Shown one piece after another: positions 45,332 to 54,041 of a stretch of DNA of 64,000 nt. This stretch comes from Xanthocytophaga flava (GTDB lineage Bacteria; Bacteroidota; Bacteroidia; Cytophagales; 172606-1). The stretch lies in the NCBI RefSeq assembly GCF_030068545.1, contig NZ_JASJOR010000009.1, positions 214,317-278,316 of the forward strand. Reading direction: 5' to 3'. Below the pieces are notes generated by a model. It saw only the letters and a list, made by a program, of their open reading frames with translations, was not told the origin of the DNA and ran no database searches. Numbering within the stretch: position 1 is the first letter of the stretch; each line of letters opens with the position of its first letter. Position numbers and translations under genes: made by a program.

Positions 45332-45934
45332 ATGACCTCATCTAATTCGCAGTACGATACTTTATGGCATTCTTTCAAGGCCGGAGATAGGGCTGCATTT
45401 GCCTCTATCTATAGAAAGTATGTGACTGCATTATTAAATTATGGCAATAAGATTACTTCTGATCGTACCTTAGTCGAAGATAGCATTCAGGATTTGTTTT
45501 TTGAGTTATGGGAAAGCCGGGAACGAATTGCAGAGACTACCTCAGTGAAATTTTATTTATTTAAGGCACTTCGCTATAAGATTTATCACAATACAAATAC
45601 AAAGGATTTCTCCAGCTTAGAAAGTACAGAATACAATACGGAATTGAATCAGAATTATTTTTCATATCCTTCACATGAAAGCCAGCTGATTGGCATTGAA
45701 GTTCAATCTTTACAGATGGAAAATCTGAAAACGCTTCTGGAGCAACTCCCCAAAAGACAAAAAGAAGCCATCAACCTTCGTTATTATCATAACTTCTCCA
45801 ATGAGGAAGTTGCCCAGATCATGGGGGTAAACTACCAGTCGGCCTGCAATTTTATTTACAGTGCCCTTCGTAAACTAAAACTTAACCTACAAGTATCGAT
45901 AGGCTGCTTTCTTCTTTTCTTACTTTTTTCGTAA
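45332..45934 (+). CDS. ECF sigma-70 factor (SusC/D-linked)
   Basis: 200 residues: sigma region 2 around 18-80 (FASIYRKYVTALLNYG, EDSIQDLFFELWESRERI) and region 4 around 130-180 (LEQLPKRQKEAINLRYYHNFSNEEVAQIMGVNYQSACNFIY). It belongs to the Bacteroidota ECF group paired with FecR-type anti-sigma factors. It ends in a hydrophobic tail (GCFLLFLLFS) whose coding DNA is partly duplicated downstream at 46103. It would direct transcription of the fecR-susCD genes when released. Confidence 0.92.
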   Translation: MTSSNSQYDTLWHSFKAGDRAAFASIYRKYVTALLNYGNKITSDRTLVEDSIQDLFFELWESRERIAETTSVKFYLFKALRYKIYHNTNTKDFSSLESTEYNTELNQNYFSYPSHESQLIGIEVQSLQMENLKTLLEQLPKRQKEAINLRYYHNFSNEEVAQIMGVNYQSACNFIYSALRKLKLNLQVSIGCFLLFLLFS

Positions 45935-45955
45935 AAAAGAGTCCGAGTGTATGGC
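45899..45955 (+). repeat. Sigma-gene tail, copy 1 of a local duplication
   Basis: AGGCTGCTTTCTTCTTTTCTTACTTTTTTCG and the following AAAAAAGAGT recur, with a longer T/A tract, at 46103-46160. This copy includes the sigma stop codon. The T-run/A-run forms a hairpin around TCGTA and may attenuate transcription into fecR. Confidence 0.6.
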
Positions 45956-46102
45956 TATTTTCTACGATATTAGTAGAAATCTCGATACTCCCTGATGTGT
46001 ACATGACAAAGATTCCTACAAGGTGATATCTAAGATTGTTTCGACCTGATACAATTTCTCTTCAATGCATAAATAATTAAAACACCTGGTTTACAGGCCT
46101 CG

Positions 46103-46195
46103 GCAGGCTACTTTCTTTTTTTCTTATTTTTTTTTCAAAAAAAAGAGTTAAAAAAAGAAGGTTAGTCCATTAGTATATGGAAAGCCTAATGCATT
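46103..46195 (+). repeat. Sigma-gene tail, copy 2, with T-run/A-run hairpin
   Basis: AGGCTACTTTCTTTTTTTCTTA followed by a T-run, then AAAAAAAAGAGTTAAAAAAAG, matches the end of the sigma gene and continues to TAGTCCATTAGTATATGG before fecR. One frame still reads GYFLFFLFFFQKK, homologous to the sigma tail GCFLLFLLFS. It looks like a duplicated 3' end, and it places a strong A/T hairpin in the leader of fecR. Confidence 0.55.
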
Positions 46196-46204
46196 CCCAT
46201 ACAA

Positions 46205-47338
46205 ATGGACTATACACACTATACGATCGAGGATTTTGCCTCAGATCAGAGCTTTATTGACTGGGTACATCAATCCGATCCGCGAGCAAGTGCTTATTGG
46301 GAGCGGTATCTGGATGAACATCCTGAACTAAGTACAAAGGTAGAACAGGCACGTATACTGGTACTTAACCTGAAACGAGCACAGGAAACACACCAGGACC
46401 CTGTAGTCATAGATGCGTTATGGGATAAAATTCAGGCCAGAACAGAATCTAAAACACAAATCCATATATCCTCTGATACAGAAACAGAAAAGCCCATAAA
46501 GCGATCTGTCAGTCAGATTCGTTTCCTGGCTGCTGCCAGTGTATTGTTACTATGCTTGTGTGTGATGGTATGGTTTGTGAGTCGACAGGATACAGCCAAA
46601 CCGCGTTCAGATCTGTATGTCTACCACAATAGTTTAAAGGAGGAATATAGTGAACAGGTAAACCAGACTGGAAAGCCAGTAAAGGTTCTGTTGTCTGATG
46701 GAAGTATGATTGTACTTGAAAATAAAAGCCGGCTCAAGTATAAAACAGATTATACCAACGATTCTACACGGGATGTATATCTGTTGGGAAATGCCTTTTT
46801 TGAAGTTGCCAAAAATCCATACAAACCGTTTATTGTTCATTCCAATGAAGTCTTTACCAAGGTGCTGGGAACCAGCTTCCATGTTGAGGCTCCGGAAGAT
46901 GGAAAAAATATAGTGGTTTCTGTGAAGACTGGCAAGGTCTCGGTTTATACCCTTAAAACAGAGTCTAATGTAGCCACTACATCGATAACCAATAGTAGAG
47001 AGGGAGTTACCCTTCTGCCTAACCAGTGCGTAAGCTATCAGAGAACTGAACAGTCATTTAACAAAATGATTGTTGACTCCCCTCAGATCGTAAATGCAAA
47101 GATTACCAAAGCTGATTTTAGATTCGAGAACACTCCCATTGCAGAAGTTTTCAACACGTTGGAGACTGCATATGGTATTGAAATTATGTTCAATGCAGAG
47201 ACAATGAAAAATTGTTTTTTAACCGCACCCATGGGGAATGAGTCCCTGTTCGAAAAAGTAAAAATCATATGTCAGACCATAGGTGCTACCTATGAAGTTA
47301 TTGATGCTAAGGTAATTATCACCAGTTCCGGATGTTAA
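46205..47338 (+). CDS. FecR-family anti-sigma factor
   Basis: 377 residues: a cytoplasmic N-terminal sigma-binding part (about 1-95), one membrane helix (about 105-125, FLAAASVLLLCLCVMVWFV), a periplasmic FecR domain (about 150-260, with VYLLGNAFFEVAKNPYKPFIV and VLGTSFHVEA) and a C-terminal DUF4974/STN-like domain (about 300-377). It would hold the sigma factor until the SusC transducer signals. It is 270 bases after sigma with a repeat in between. Confidence 0.92.
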   Translation: MDYTHYTIEDFASDQSFIDWVHQSDPRASAYWERYLDEHPELSTKVEQARILVLNLKRAQETHQDPVVIDALWDKIQARTESKTQIHISSDTETEKPIKRSVSQIRFLAAASVLLLCLCVMVWFVSRQDTAKPRSDLYVYHNSLKEEYSEQVNQTGKPVKVLLSDGSMIVLENKSRLKYKTDYTNDSTRDVYLLGNAFFEVAKNPYKPFIVHSNEVFTKVLGTSFHVEAPEDGKNIVVSVKTGKVSVYTLKTESNVATTSITNSREGVTLLPNQCVSYQRTEQSFNKMIVDSPQIVNAKITKADFRFENTPIAEVFNTLETAYGIEIMFNAETMKNCFLTAPMGNESLFEKVKIICQTIGATYEVIDAKVIITSSGC

Positions 47339-47534
47339 TCGATCCAGCCCTCACCAAAATTGTTTTGCCTATGAGATAGAAAAAATACAAAACCCTAATC
47401 ATAAAAAAGATGGTGATGTTACCAGCATCACCGATCTGTTCTCTTCAATCCCGGCTTTGTAGCGATTGGTACTCTACACAAAGCTACAGGATTCGCTTTG
47501 TCCACTATTTTATGAACCTAAACTTACCAAAGTT

Positions 47535-50500
47535 ATGAAAAAATATCATACACTTCAAAGTTTGATTGTTACTATTACAAAATTTACCAGTATCCAGTTT
47601 CTGCTTATGTTGATTGTATCAGGTGTAGCTATGGCTGCACCAACAGATATATATGGGCAAAGTGTAATGGATAAGGTAATTTCAATCAAGGCAGAGGGTG
47701 AAACCATTAAATATGTTTTGTCAGTAATAGAAAAGTCAGTCAACATAAAATTCACCTATAATCCCCAGGCAATTGCCGTTGATCAAAAGCTTTCGTTTGA
47801 TTACAAAGATCAAAAGTTATCCCGGATTCTCGAAGGGATTTTTTATCCGTTAAATATCAGTTATCAGCTTTCGGGAAATTACATCATTTTGACAAAGCAA
47901 TCGCAGAATGGTGTGGGTACCGTGATAAATGCTCCGGGTATTTCTGTAACAGACAGGACCGTTACAGGTAAAGTGACTGATGATACAGGTGCCTCTCTTC
48001 CGGGTGTGAGCGTGAGTGTAAAAGGGACTACACTCGGGGCTACTACTGATGCAGAAGGCAACTATTCTCTTGCTGTTACAGGTGAGAAACTCATTCTTGT
48101 TTTTTCCTATATCGGTTACAAAACAGAAGAAGTAGTATTGGGTGATCAGACAACAGTAAATGTTAAGTTGATTGTTGATTCTAAAACGTTGGATGAGGTA
48201 GTGGTAGTGGCTTTTGGTACACAAAAAGAATATACGGTGGCAGGAGCCATTACCACCATTGAACCTGGAAAACTTCAGTCATTTGGTACTACTCGATCCG
48301 TAAGTAATAACCTGGCAGGACAGGTGGCCGGTATTATAGCGGTGCAACGTTCCGGAGAGCCAGGCTATGATAATTCTACTTTTTGGATACGAGGTATTTC
48401 TACCTTCCAGGGAGCACGAGATCCATTGGTACTTGTTGACGGGGTGGAGCGTTCGCTAAACAACATTGACCCTGCGGAAATAGAATCATTTTCTGTTCTG
48501 AAAGATGCCTCTGCCAGTGCTGTATATGGTGTTCGGGGTGCCAATGGAGTCATTCTGATCAACACAAAAAGGGGCAAAATCGGCAAGCCTTCTATCGGCT
48601 TCAGATATGAACAAGGCTTTACAAAACCAACCAAGCTACCTTCCTTTTTGAGTGCTGCTGACTATATGGAACTCCTCAATACTATTGCCAGGGAAACGAA
48701 CGCTCCTGCCATTCCATATTCTCAGGATAGAATTGACAATACCCGCAATCAGACAGACCCGGATTTATATCCCGATGTGAATTGGCTGGATGCTATCACA
48801 AACGATCATGCCTCTAATAGCCGGTATAACCTGACTGCCTCTGGTGGCAGCGAAGCCTTGCGCTATTCGCTGGTAGGATCTTATTATTCGGAAAAAGGCA
48901 TTGTTGCACGTGACCCAGCACAGATGTGGGATTCTTCCCTAAAACTGCATCGGTATAATGTGCGTTCAAATGTTGATTTGGATATCACTCCTTCAACACT
49001 GCTGCGAATAAATATTGGAGGATACCTGCAGGATATGAATCGCCCTCCTCAATCTATCGACGATCTGTTTTATCTGGCTTTTGAGACACCTCCTTTCGTC
49101 CATCCGACCAAATACTCCAGTGGAGAAATTCCGGTTGTTCCGGAGAGGGCTAATCCATGGGCATTAGCTACCCAAAGGGGATATCAGCGTGTCAGCGATA
49201 GTAAACTTGAGTCGTTGTTTGGGGTTGAACAGGACTTCGACAAAGTTATTCGAGGCTTAAAAGGAAGAGTAAAGTTTGCGTTTGATCGATTTTCTTCTAC
49301 TGGAGTAAAAAGAAGTAAAGATCCCAATTACTATAGTCCCTCTGTAGGCAGAAATGAAGATGGGTCTTTGAATCTGGTTATTTACAGGAATGGACAGGAT
49401 TTTCTGGGGTATGAAAAGACTTCTGAATGGGGTGATAAAAGTGTGTATATGGAAGGTAGCCTTACCTATTCAAGAGCCTTTGGAAAGCACTTTCTGGATG
49501 CATTGCTTCTTGGTAACAGACGCAACTATGATAAAGGAGAAGCACTTCCTTTCCGAAATCAGGGATTGGCAGCCCGCCTTTCGTATTCATATGACCGACG
49601 GTATATTGCTGAGGTGAATTTTGGGTATAACGGTTCAGAAAACTTTGCCAAAGGAAAGCGCTATGGATTTTTCCCATCCGCTGCTATTGGATGGATTCTG
49701 ACGGAAGAAGACTTTATGGAGCCTTTTAAAGCCACTTTTTCAAAAATTAAACTAAGAGCCTCTCTTGGGAAAGTTGGAAATGATCGGTTAGATGGACGTC
49801 GCTTTGCCTACATTACAACCATTGGAGAGACAGATAAATACAGATGGGGCGTAAATAATGATTATGAACGGACAGGACGAAGAGAGGGTGACTATGGAGT
49901 GGCAAATTTAACCTGGGAGACCGTTACCAAAGCAAATCTGGGCCTTGAGTTGGCGCTACTAAACAATAGTATTCAGTTCCAGGCTGATTTCTTTAAGGAA
50001 CAACGAAAAGATATCTTTTTAAGGCGTGAAAACATCCCAAGTTCAAGTGGATTTGTTGAAAAACCCTGGGCCAATTATGGCAAGGTAGATAACCAGGGAG
50101 TTGATATTTCCCTGAATGTAAATAAGCAGCTTTTCACTGACTTGCTTGTATCTATACGGGGTACATTTACCTACGCTAAAAATAAAATTATCGAGAAGGA
50201 TGAGGCACGTGCTGTCATTGGTACCAACCGATCGCTTACAGGAAAACCTGTAGGGCAGATTATGGGACTGGTAGCAGAAGGATTATTTACGACTGAAGAC
50301 TTTGCCGACGTTTCAACTGGCCAATTGATAAGTCCATTACCAAGACAGACGTTTGGCCCGGTGCAACCCGGAGATATCAAATATAAGGATGTGAATAAGG
50401 ATGGAATTGTGGATGCGCTTGATGTCTCAGCCATTGGTGGAACAGTGGATCCTCAGATTGTGTATGGCTTCGGATTGAGTGTGCAATACAAAAATTTTGA

Positions 50501-50972
50501 TGCGGGAACCTTCTTTCAGGGTACAGGAAGAACCTCGCGGATTATTGGAGATGCAAGCTCCTTTATGCCTGGCTCTGGTAATGGCGCGTTAGGAAATATT
50601 TACTCCAATGCCAATGATCGCTGGACAGCCGAAAATCCACGTCAGGATGTCTTCTGGCCCCGATTATCCAATGCCTCCAGTCAGATCAGTACACTGGCCA
50701 ATAATACGCAGACGTCCAGCTGGTGGATGAAAGATATGAGTTTTCTTAGGGTTAGACGCATTGAGATAGGATACACCTTACCAAAGAATGTAATTGGCAG
50801 AATAGGGATAAAAGACAGCCGGATATTTGTGACAGGAAATAACCTTTTCACATTCTCCTCCTTTAAACTCTGGGACCCTGAAATTGATACCCGGCCAGAT
50901 AACAGACCGAATAATGGCTACAGATATCCAATTATGAAGTCGGTTTCTATCGGTATGACGTTTGACTTTTAA
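47535..50972 (+). CDS. SusC/RagA-family TonB-dependent outer-membrane receptor
   Basis: 1145 residues from ATG 47535 (MKKYHTLQ); the frame is open from 47466 but without start support. The order is signal peptide, STN domain (about 45-125, VISIKAEGETIKYVLSVIEKS) that talks to FecR, CarboxypepD_reg-like domain (about 145-220, VTGKVTDDTGASLPGVSV), plug (about 235-350) and a 22-strand barrel ending SIGMTFDF. The STN domain marks it as a signalling transducer for the sigma/FecR pair. It imports a large nutrient, usually a glycan, with the SusD partner. The substrate cannot be told: no enzyme gene follows. Confidence 0.95.
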   Translation: MKKYHTLQSLIVTITKFTSIQFLLMLIVSGVAMAAPTDIYGQSVMDKVISIKAEGETIKYVLSVIEKSVNIKFTYNPQAIAVDQKLSFDYKDQKLSRILEGIFYPLNISYQLSGNYIILTKQSQNGVGTVINAPGISVTDRTVTGKVTDDTGASLPGVSVSVKGTTLGATTDAEGNYSLAVTGEKLILVFSYIGYKTEEVVLGDQTTVNVKLIVDSKTLDEVVVVAFGTQKEYTVAGAITTIEPGKLQSFGTTRSVSNNLAGQVAGIIAVQRSGEPGYDNSTFWIRGISTFQGARDPLVLVDGVERSLNNIDPAEIESFSVLKDASASAVYGVRGANGVILINTKRGKIGKPSIGFRYEQGFTKPTKLPSFLSAADYMELLNTIARETNAPAIPYSQDRIDNTRNQTDPDLYPDVNWLDAITNDHASNSRYNLTASGGSEALRYSLVGSYYSEKGIVARDPAQMWDSSLKLHRYNVRSNVDLDITPSTLLRINIGGYLQDMNRPPQSIDDLFYLAFETPPFVHPTKYSSGEIPVVPERANPWALATQRGYQRVSDSKLESLFGVEQDFDKVIRGLKGRVKFAFDRFSSTGVKRSKDPNYYSPSVGRNEDGSLNLVIYRNGQDFLGYEKTSEWGDKSVYMEGSLTYSRAFGKHFLDALLLGNRRNYDKGEALPFRNQGLAARLSYSYDRRYIAEVNFGYNGSENFAKGKRYGFFPSAAIGWILTEEDFMEPFKATFSKIKLRASLGKVGNDRLDGRRFAYITTIGETDKYRWGVNNDYERTGRREGDYGVANLTWETVTKANLGLELALLNNSIQFQADFFKEQRKDIFLRRENIPSSSGFVEKPWANYGKVDNQGVDISLNVNKQLFTDLLVSIRGTFTYAKNKIIEKDEARAVIGTNRSLTGKPVGQIMGLVAEGLFTTEDFADVSTGQLISPLPRQTFGPVQPGDIKYKDVNKDGIVDALDVSAIGGTVDPQIVYGFGLSVQYKNFDAGTFFQGTGRTSRIIGDASSFMPGSGNGALGNIYSNANDRWTAENPRQDVFWPRLSNASSQISTLANNTQTSSWWMKDMSFLRVRRIEIGYTLPKNVIGRIGIKDSRIFVTGNNLFTFSSFKLWDPEIDTRPDNRPNNGYRYPIMKSVSIGMTFDF

Positions 50973-51003
50973 ATTTTACGACCTACTTAACATACGGGAA
51001 AAG

Positions 51004-52851
51004 ATGAAGAACTATACAGTACTCAGATATACAATACTCTTCTTGCTGATTATTTTATCAGAGTCCTGCTCTGATTTTCTGGACAAGATGCCAGATGATT
51101 TGCTTACACAGGAGATGGTCTTTAAAGACAAAACCCGGACAGAAGAATGGTTGGCAGGGGTATACGCCAACATTCCGGATCCTTATTGGGATTATGCACG
51201 TAATATCAGTTACGATCCTTTGTCAGATGACATGTGCCCTAACCCGAGATGGGAACAATTTGGATGGGATGTGATTGCCAAACAAACCGGTAACTGGAAT
51301 ACGAATTCATTTTGGGGGCCCAATTACTGGTATGAATTACCCAGAAGGATACGGTCAGCTTATATTCTGATCGAAAATGTCAAACCAAATCCTGCACAAC
51401 AGTTTACGCAGGAGGATGCAGATAATATGAAGTATGAAGCACGTTTCCTGATTGCCTATTATTACTGGCTCATGGCAGAAGCCTATGGTCCTGTGCCTCT
51501 TGTACGGGAGATTATACCAAGTGATGCAACTTCAGAACAATTGCTGATAGGACAGACTCCTTTTGACAAGGTAATAGACTGGGTGGATTCTGAAATGCTG
51601 GAATTATCCGGCTTATTGCCCGACAAGTATGCCAGTAATGCAAAATTTGGCAGAGCTACATCCATTATGTGTTTAGCCGTACGGGCACGTATGCTCTTAT
51701 TTGCAGCAAGTCCCCTGGCAAATGGCAATCCGGATTACAATGGTTTTGTCAATGACAAAGGGGAAGCTTTATTCAATACTTCCTATGATGCCAATAAATG
51801 GAAGCGTGCCAGTGATGCCTGCAAGCTATTGATCGACAAAGCTCATGCCGCCGGACATAAACTATACTATGAATACAATGATAATGGAAGCATTGATCCG
51901 TTTTTGTCGTATCAGAATATGATGTTTAAAAGAACGACAGATGGCAATGCGGAAATTCTTTTTGCACGACCTAATAGTGAGACATGGGAATACGATAGAC
52001 ACTCACAACCACGTGGCACTGGGGGCAATGGTGGACTGGGTGTTACTCAATCGCTGGTAGATGCTTTCTTTATGAAAAATGGCTTGCCTATCGATGATCC
52101 TAATTCTGGCTATGTTGAGAAAGGCTTTTCAACGGCTGATGAATTCCGCAATACAAAGTGGAGTGAAGTACAGGGAGGGGGTAAAGTTACCTTAGCGGGT
52201 ACCTACAATATGTACTGCAATCGCGAACCCCGCTTTTATATATCTGTCTTATACAACAGAGCCTGGCACAGAAGAGAGAATCGTACAACGCGGTTTATGA
52301 TAGATGAATGGGATGGTGGCCCTACCCATGATGCACCTCAAAGTGGCTATCTGTTACGAAAAAAAGTGCATCCTGACCATGATCCACGAAATCGTACCAA
52401 TCCGTACCGTCCTGGAATTCTGTACAGGTTAGGAGAAGCATACCTCAACTATGCCGAAGCTTTAAATGAGACTGATCCCGGCAATCCGGATATCCTTAAA
52501 TACTTAAATCTAATCAGAGAAAGAGCTGGCTTACCGGAAGTAGCTGCCGGAAGCCAGGATGAAATCAGAGCTGCCATCAGACGCGAAAGACGGGTAGAAC
52601 TAAACTGTGAAGGAATTCGGTATAGCGATATCCGCAGATGGAAGATTGGGGAAGAAGTCCTGAATCGCGATTTTTTTGGCATGAACTTTAACGGAACAGA
52701 AATTAGCGATGATGAGAAGAATCCGAAGGCGTACTTTAAACGGACGGTTTATCAACGCCGGGTTTTTTCTAAAAAGAATTACTGGTTTCCTGTTCCTCAG
52801 TCTGAAATTGATAAAAACCCTAATCTGGTACAAAATCCATTCTGGAAGTAA
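51004..52851 (+). CDS. SusD/RagB-family surface nutrient-binding lipoprotein
   Basis: 615 residues from ATG 51004, 31 bases after SusC; an ATG at 50962 overlapping SusC is unlikely. A signal sequence ends SESCSDFLD with the acylated Cys. The TPR-rich SusD core has YEARFLIAYYYWLMAEAYGPVPLV, and the C-terminal SusD domain has YRLGEAYLNYAEALNE and IRRERRVELNCEGIRYSDIRRWKIGEEV. It closes over the SusC barrel as a lid. It is the last gene of the operon; a palindromic element follows. Confidence 0.95.
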   Translation: MKNYTVLRYTILFLLIILSESCSDFLDKMPDDLLTQEMVFKDKTRTEEWLAGVYANIPDPYWDYARNISYDPLSDDMCPNPRWEQFGWDVIAKQTGNWNTNSFWGPNYWYELPRRIRSAYILIENVKPNPAQQFTQEDADNMKYEARFLIAYYYWLMAEAYGPVPLVREIIPSDATSEQLLIGQTPFDKVIDWVDSEMLELSGLLPDKYASNAKFGRATSIMCLAVRARMLLFAASPLANGNPDYNGFVNDKGEALFNTSYDANKWKRASDACKLLIDKAHAAGHKLYYEYNDNGSIDPFLSYQNMMFKRTTDGNAEILFARPNSETWEYDRHSQPRGTGGNGGLGVTQSLVDAFFMKNGLPIDDPNSGYVEKGFSTADEFRNTKWSEVQGGGKVTLAGTYNMYCNREPRFYISVLYNRAWHRRENRTTRFMIDEWDGGPTHDAPQSGYLLRKKVHPDHDPRNRTNPYRPGILYRLGEAYLNYAEALNETDPGNPDILKYLNLIRERAGLPEVAAGSQDEIRAAIRRERRVELNCEGIRYSDIRRWKIGEEVLNRDFFGMNFNGTEISDDEKNPKAYFKRTVYQRRVFSKKNYWFPVPQSEIDKNPNLVQNPFWK

Positions 52852-52997
52852 CGCTGGTTACGGTGACAGGTGTAGGTTTCAAAATGCAGATCTGGATTTG
52901 TGTTTTAAGTATAATAACAACCAAACCTAACCATTTTCAATTTTGAGGTTTTAGGAAAGATATCTTTTCCGAGCTATTGTCCCTAACACCCTTTTTT

Positions 52998-53164
52998 GTC
53001 CTTCTGAAAGGAACATCCACACTCTGTCCTCCTGAAAGGAGCTCGTGACAAGACCGGCGGCCTGTGGTTTCTGAATAAATTTTTTTTCACGAAACAAGCG
53101 CCACTCTATTTGTCACAAGATTCTTTCAGAAGGACAGGAGAAAGTGATGTTCTTTCAGAAGGAC
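52998..53164. repeat. Nested palindromic element of the GTCCTYCTGAAAG family
   Basis: Outer arms GTCCTTCTGAAAG (52998-53010) and CTTTCAGAAGGAC (53152-53164) enclose an inner 110-base module, 53026-53135. That module begins GTCCTCCTGAAAGGAGCTC and ends TTGTCACAAGATTCTTTCAG followed by AAGGAC. The inner module equals the 111-base one at 14505-14615 turned round: GTGACAAGACCGGCGGCC occurs at opposite ends. No gene is present in 52852-53185. Confidence 0.75.
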
Positions 53165-53185
53165 AGAATGGAAGTTTGAGGTGGT

Positions 53186-53560
53186 TTAGTCAAATGAGTC
53201 AGGAATAACACTGATTTCGATTAGTAAACTGTCAAAATAAAAATAAAAGCCAAACGTGTTTCGTATGTTTTTGGGCTCACTTTCAAATGTGACATTTTCC
53301 GCTTTCAGGTTCTGATAAACAGTAAGTACAGCCTCTTTGTCGGGTTGATAAAATCCAATATGAAAATTTTCAGGGTAGTGTACAGTGGCTTCCTTGTTGA
53401 GTTTTGATGACCAAAGTACTAAAGCAAATTCCTCAGTATTGGTTAAGACAGCAATCGCATCTTTTCGATTCTGAATGCATGTAAACCCTAACTGATTTTC
53501 AAACAAGCGTATTGTTTTGGGAATGTCTGCTACCACTAAATTGATGTGATTTAATTTCAT
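53186..53560 (-). CDS. VOC-family protein
   Basis: 124 residues from ATG 53560 (MKLNHINLVV), the usual VOC start; the longer frame from 53668 adds an unrelated Cys-rich stretch. It has FENQLGFTCIQNR, FHIGFYQPDKEAVLTVYQNLK and FYFYFDSLLIEISVIPDSFD. The last motif replaces the usual FxDPDGN with a shorter turn. Upstream, TGTCCGATTTGTCC on the minus strand (53616-53629) resembles the site before the VOC gene at 36194. A cytoplasmic small-ligand enzyme or binding protein. Confidence 0.8.
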   Translation of the reverse strand: MKLNHINLVVADIPKTIRLFENQLGFTCIQNRKDAIAVLTNTEEFALVLWSSKLNKEATVHYPENFHIGFYQPDKEAVLTVYQNLKAENVTFESEPKNIRNTFGFYFYFDSLLIEISVIPDSFD

Positions 53561-53741
53561 GTTATTTGTCGTTAGGTAATGGCACAAAATTGGGCTTTTG
53601 CTACCTTTATCCATTGGACAAATCGGACATTTTGATGGGTATGTGTTGTGTCTATTAATACAAACCATCTTTCCATCAGGGAAAGGGCAAGTTTTTAGCC
53701 ACTTTCCGTTCAGTATGGATAATAATTATGGTAGAGCATTA

Positions 53742-53991
53742 TGTTGTCCCATAACTTTTCTGGAAATGAAGGTTTTAAAAAGAAAGATGCTGGTTCGAAC
53801 GTCTGTTCAGACCTAATTAAAAAGCAACGTCCGTTGTGTTGGGACAGAGAGAGCCAAGTTTACATTTTTCCCCATGTTGGTGTTATCACCAACATGAACG
53901 ATGGGAATAAGGGTCTTTGCCTTACGTTGACAGCATTGAGCGGATGCTTGTGCCAGAAACTTTTTTTATTTCTAGAAATGTTATGGTACAC
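53742..53991 (-). mobile_element. Composite non-coding element with nested GTTGGTG hairpin
   Basis: Inverted ends CCATAACTTTTCTGGAAAT (53749-53767) and its near complement at 53968-53986 differ at two of 19 bases. Inside, in order on the minus strand, are GCTGTCAACGTAAGG, the hairpin CATGTTGGTG-TTAT-CACCAACATG (53873-53896 region), AACTTGGCTCT and AACGGACGTTGC. The flanking parts match 14402-14665, where a different module occupies the middle. No coding frame is seen in 53561-54041. Confidence 0.7.
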
Positions 53992-54041
53992 GATAAGATG
54001 GCAGAGCCTCACCCATGTTTCAAACCTTAGTATGCTTGTTC

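Noticed and set aside
47466..47534. Upstream start for the SusC-like receptor
   Set aside because: The 23 additional residues precede a clear signal peptide beginning MKKYHTLQ and would disrupt export.
53561..53668. Longer N-terminal start for the VOC gene at 53186
   Set aside because: The extra 36 residues are Cys/Pro-rich and unlike VOC proteins, and the internal ATG at 53560 gives the standard start. The extension overlaps a probable operator.
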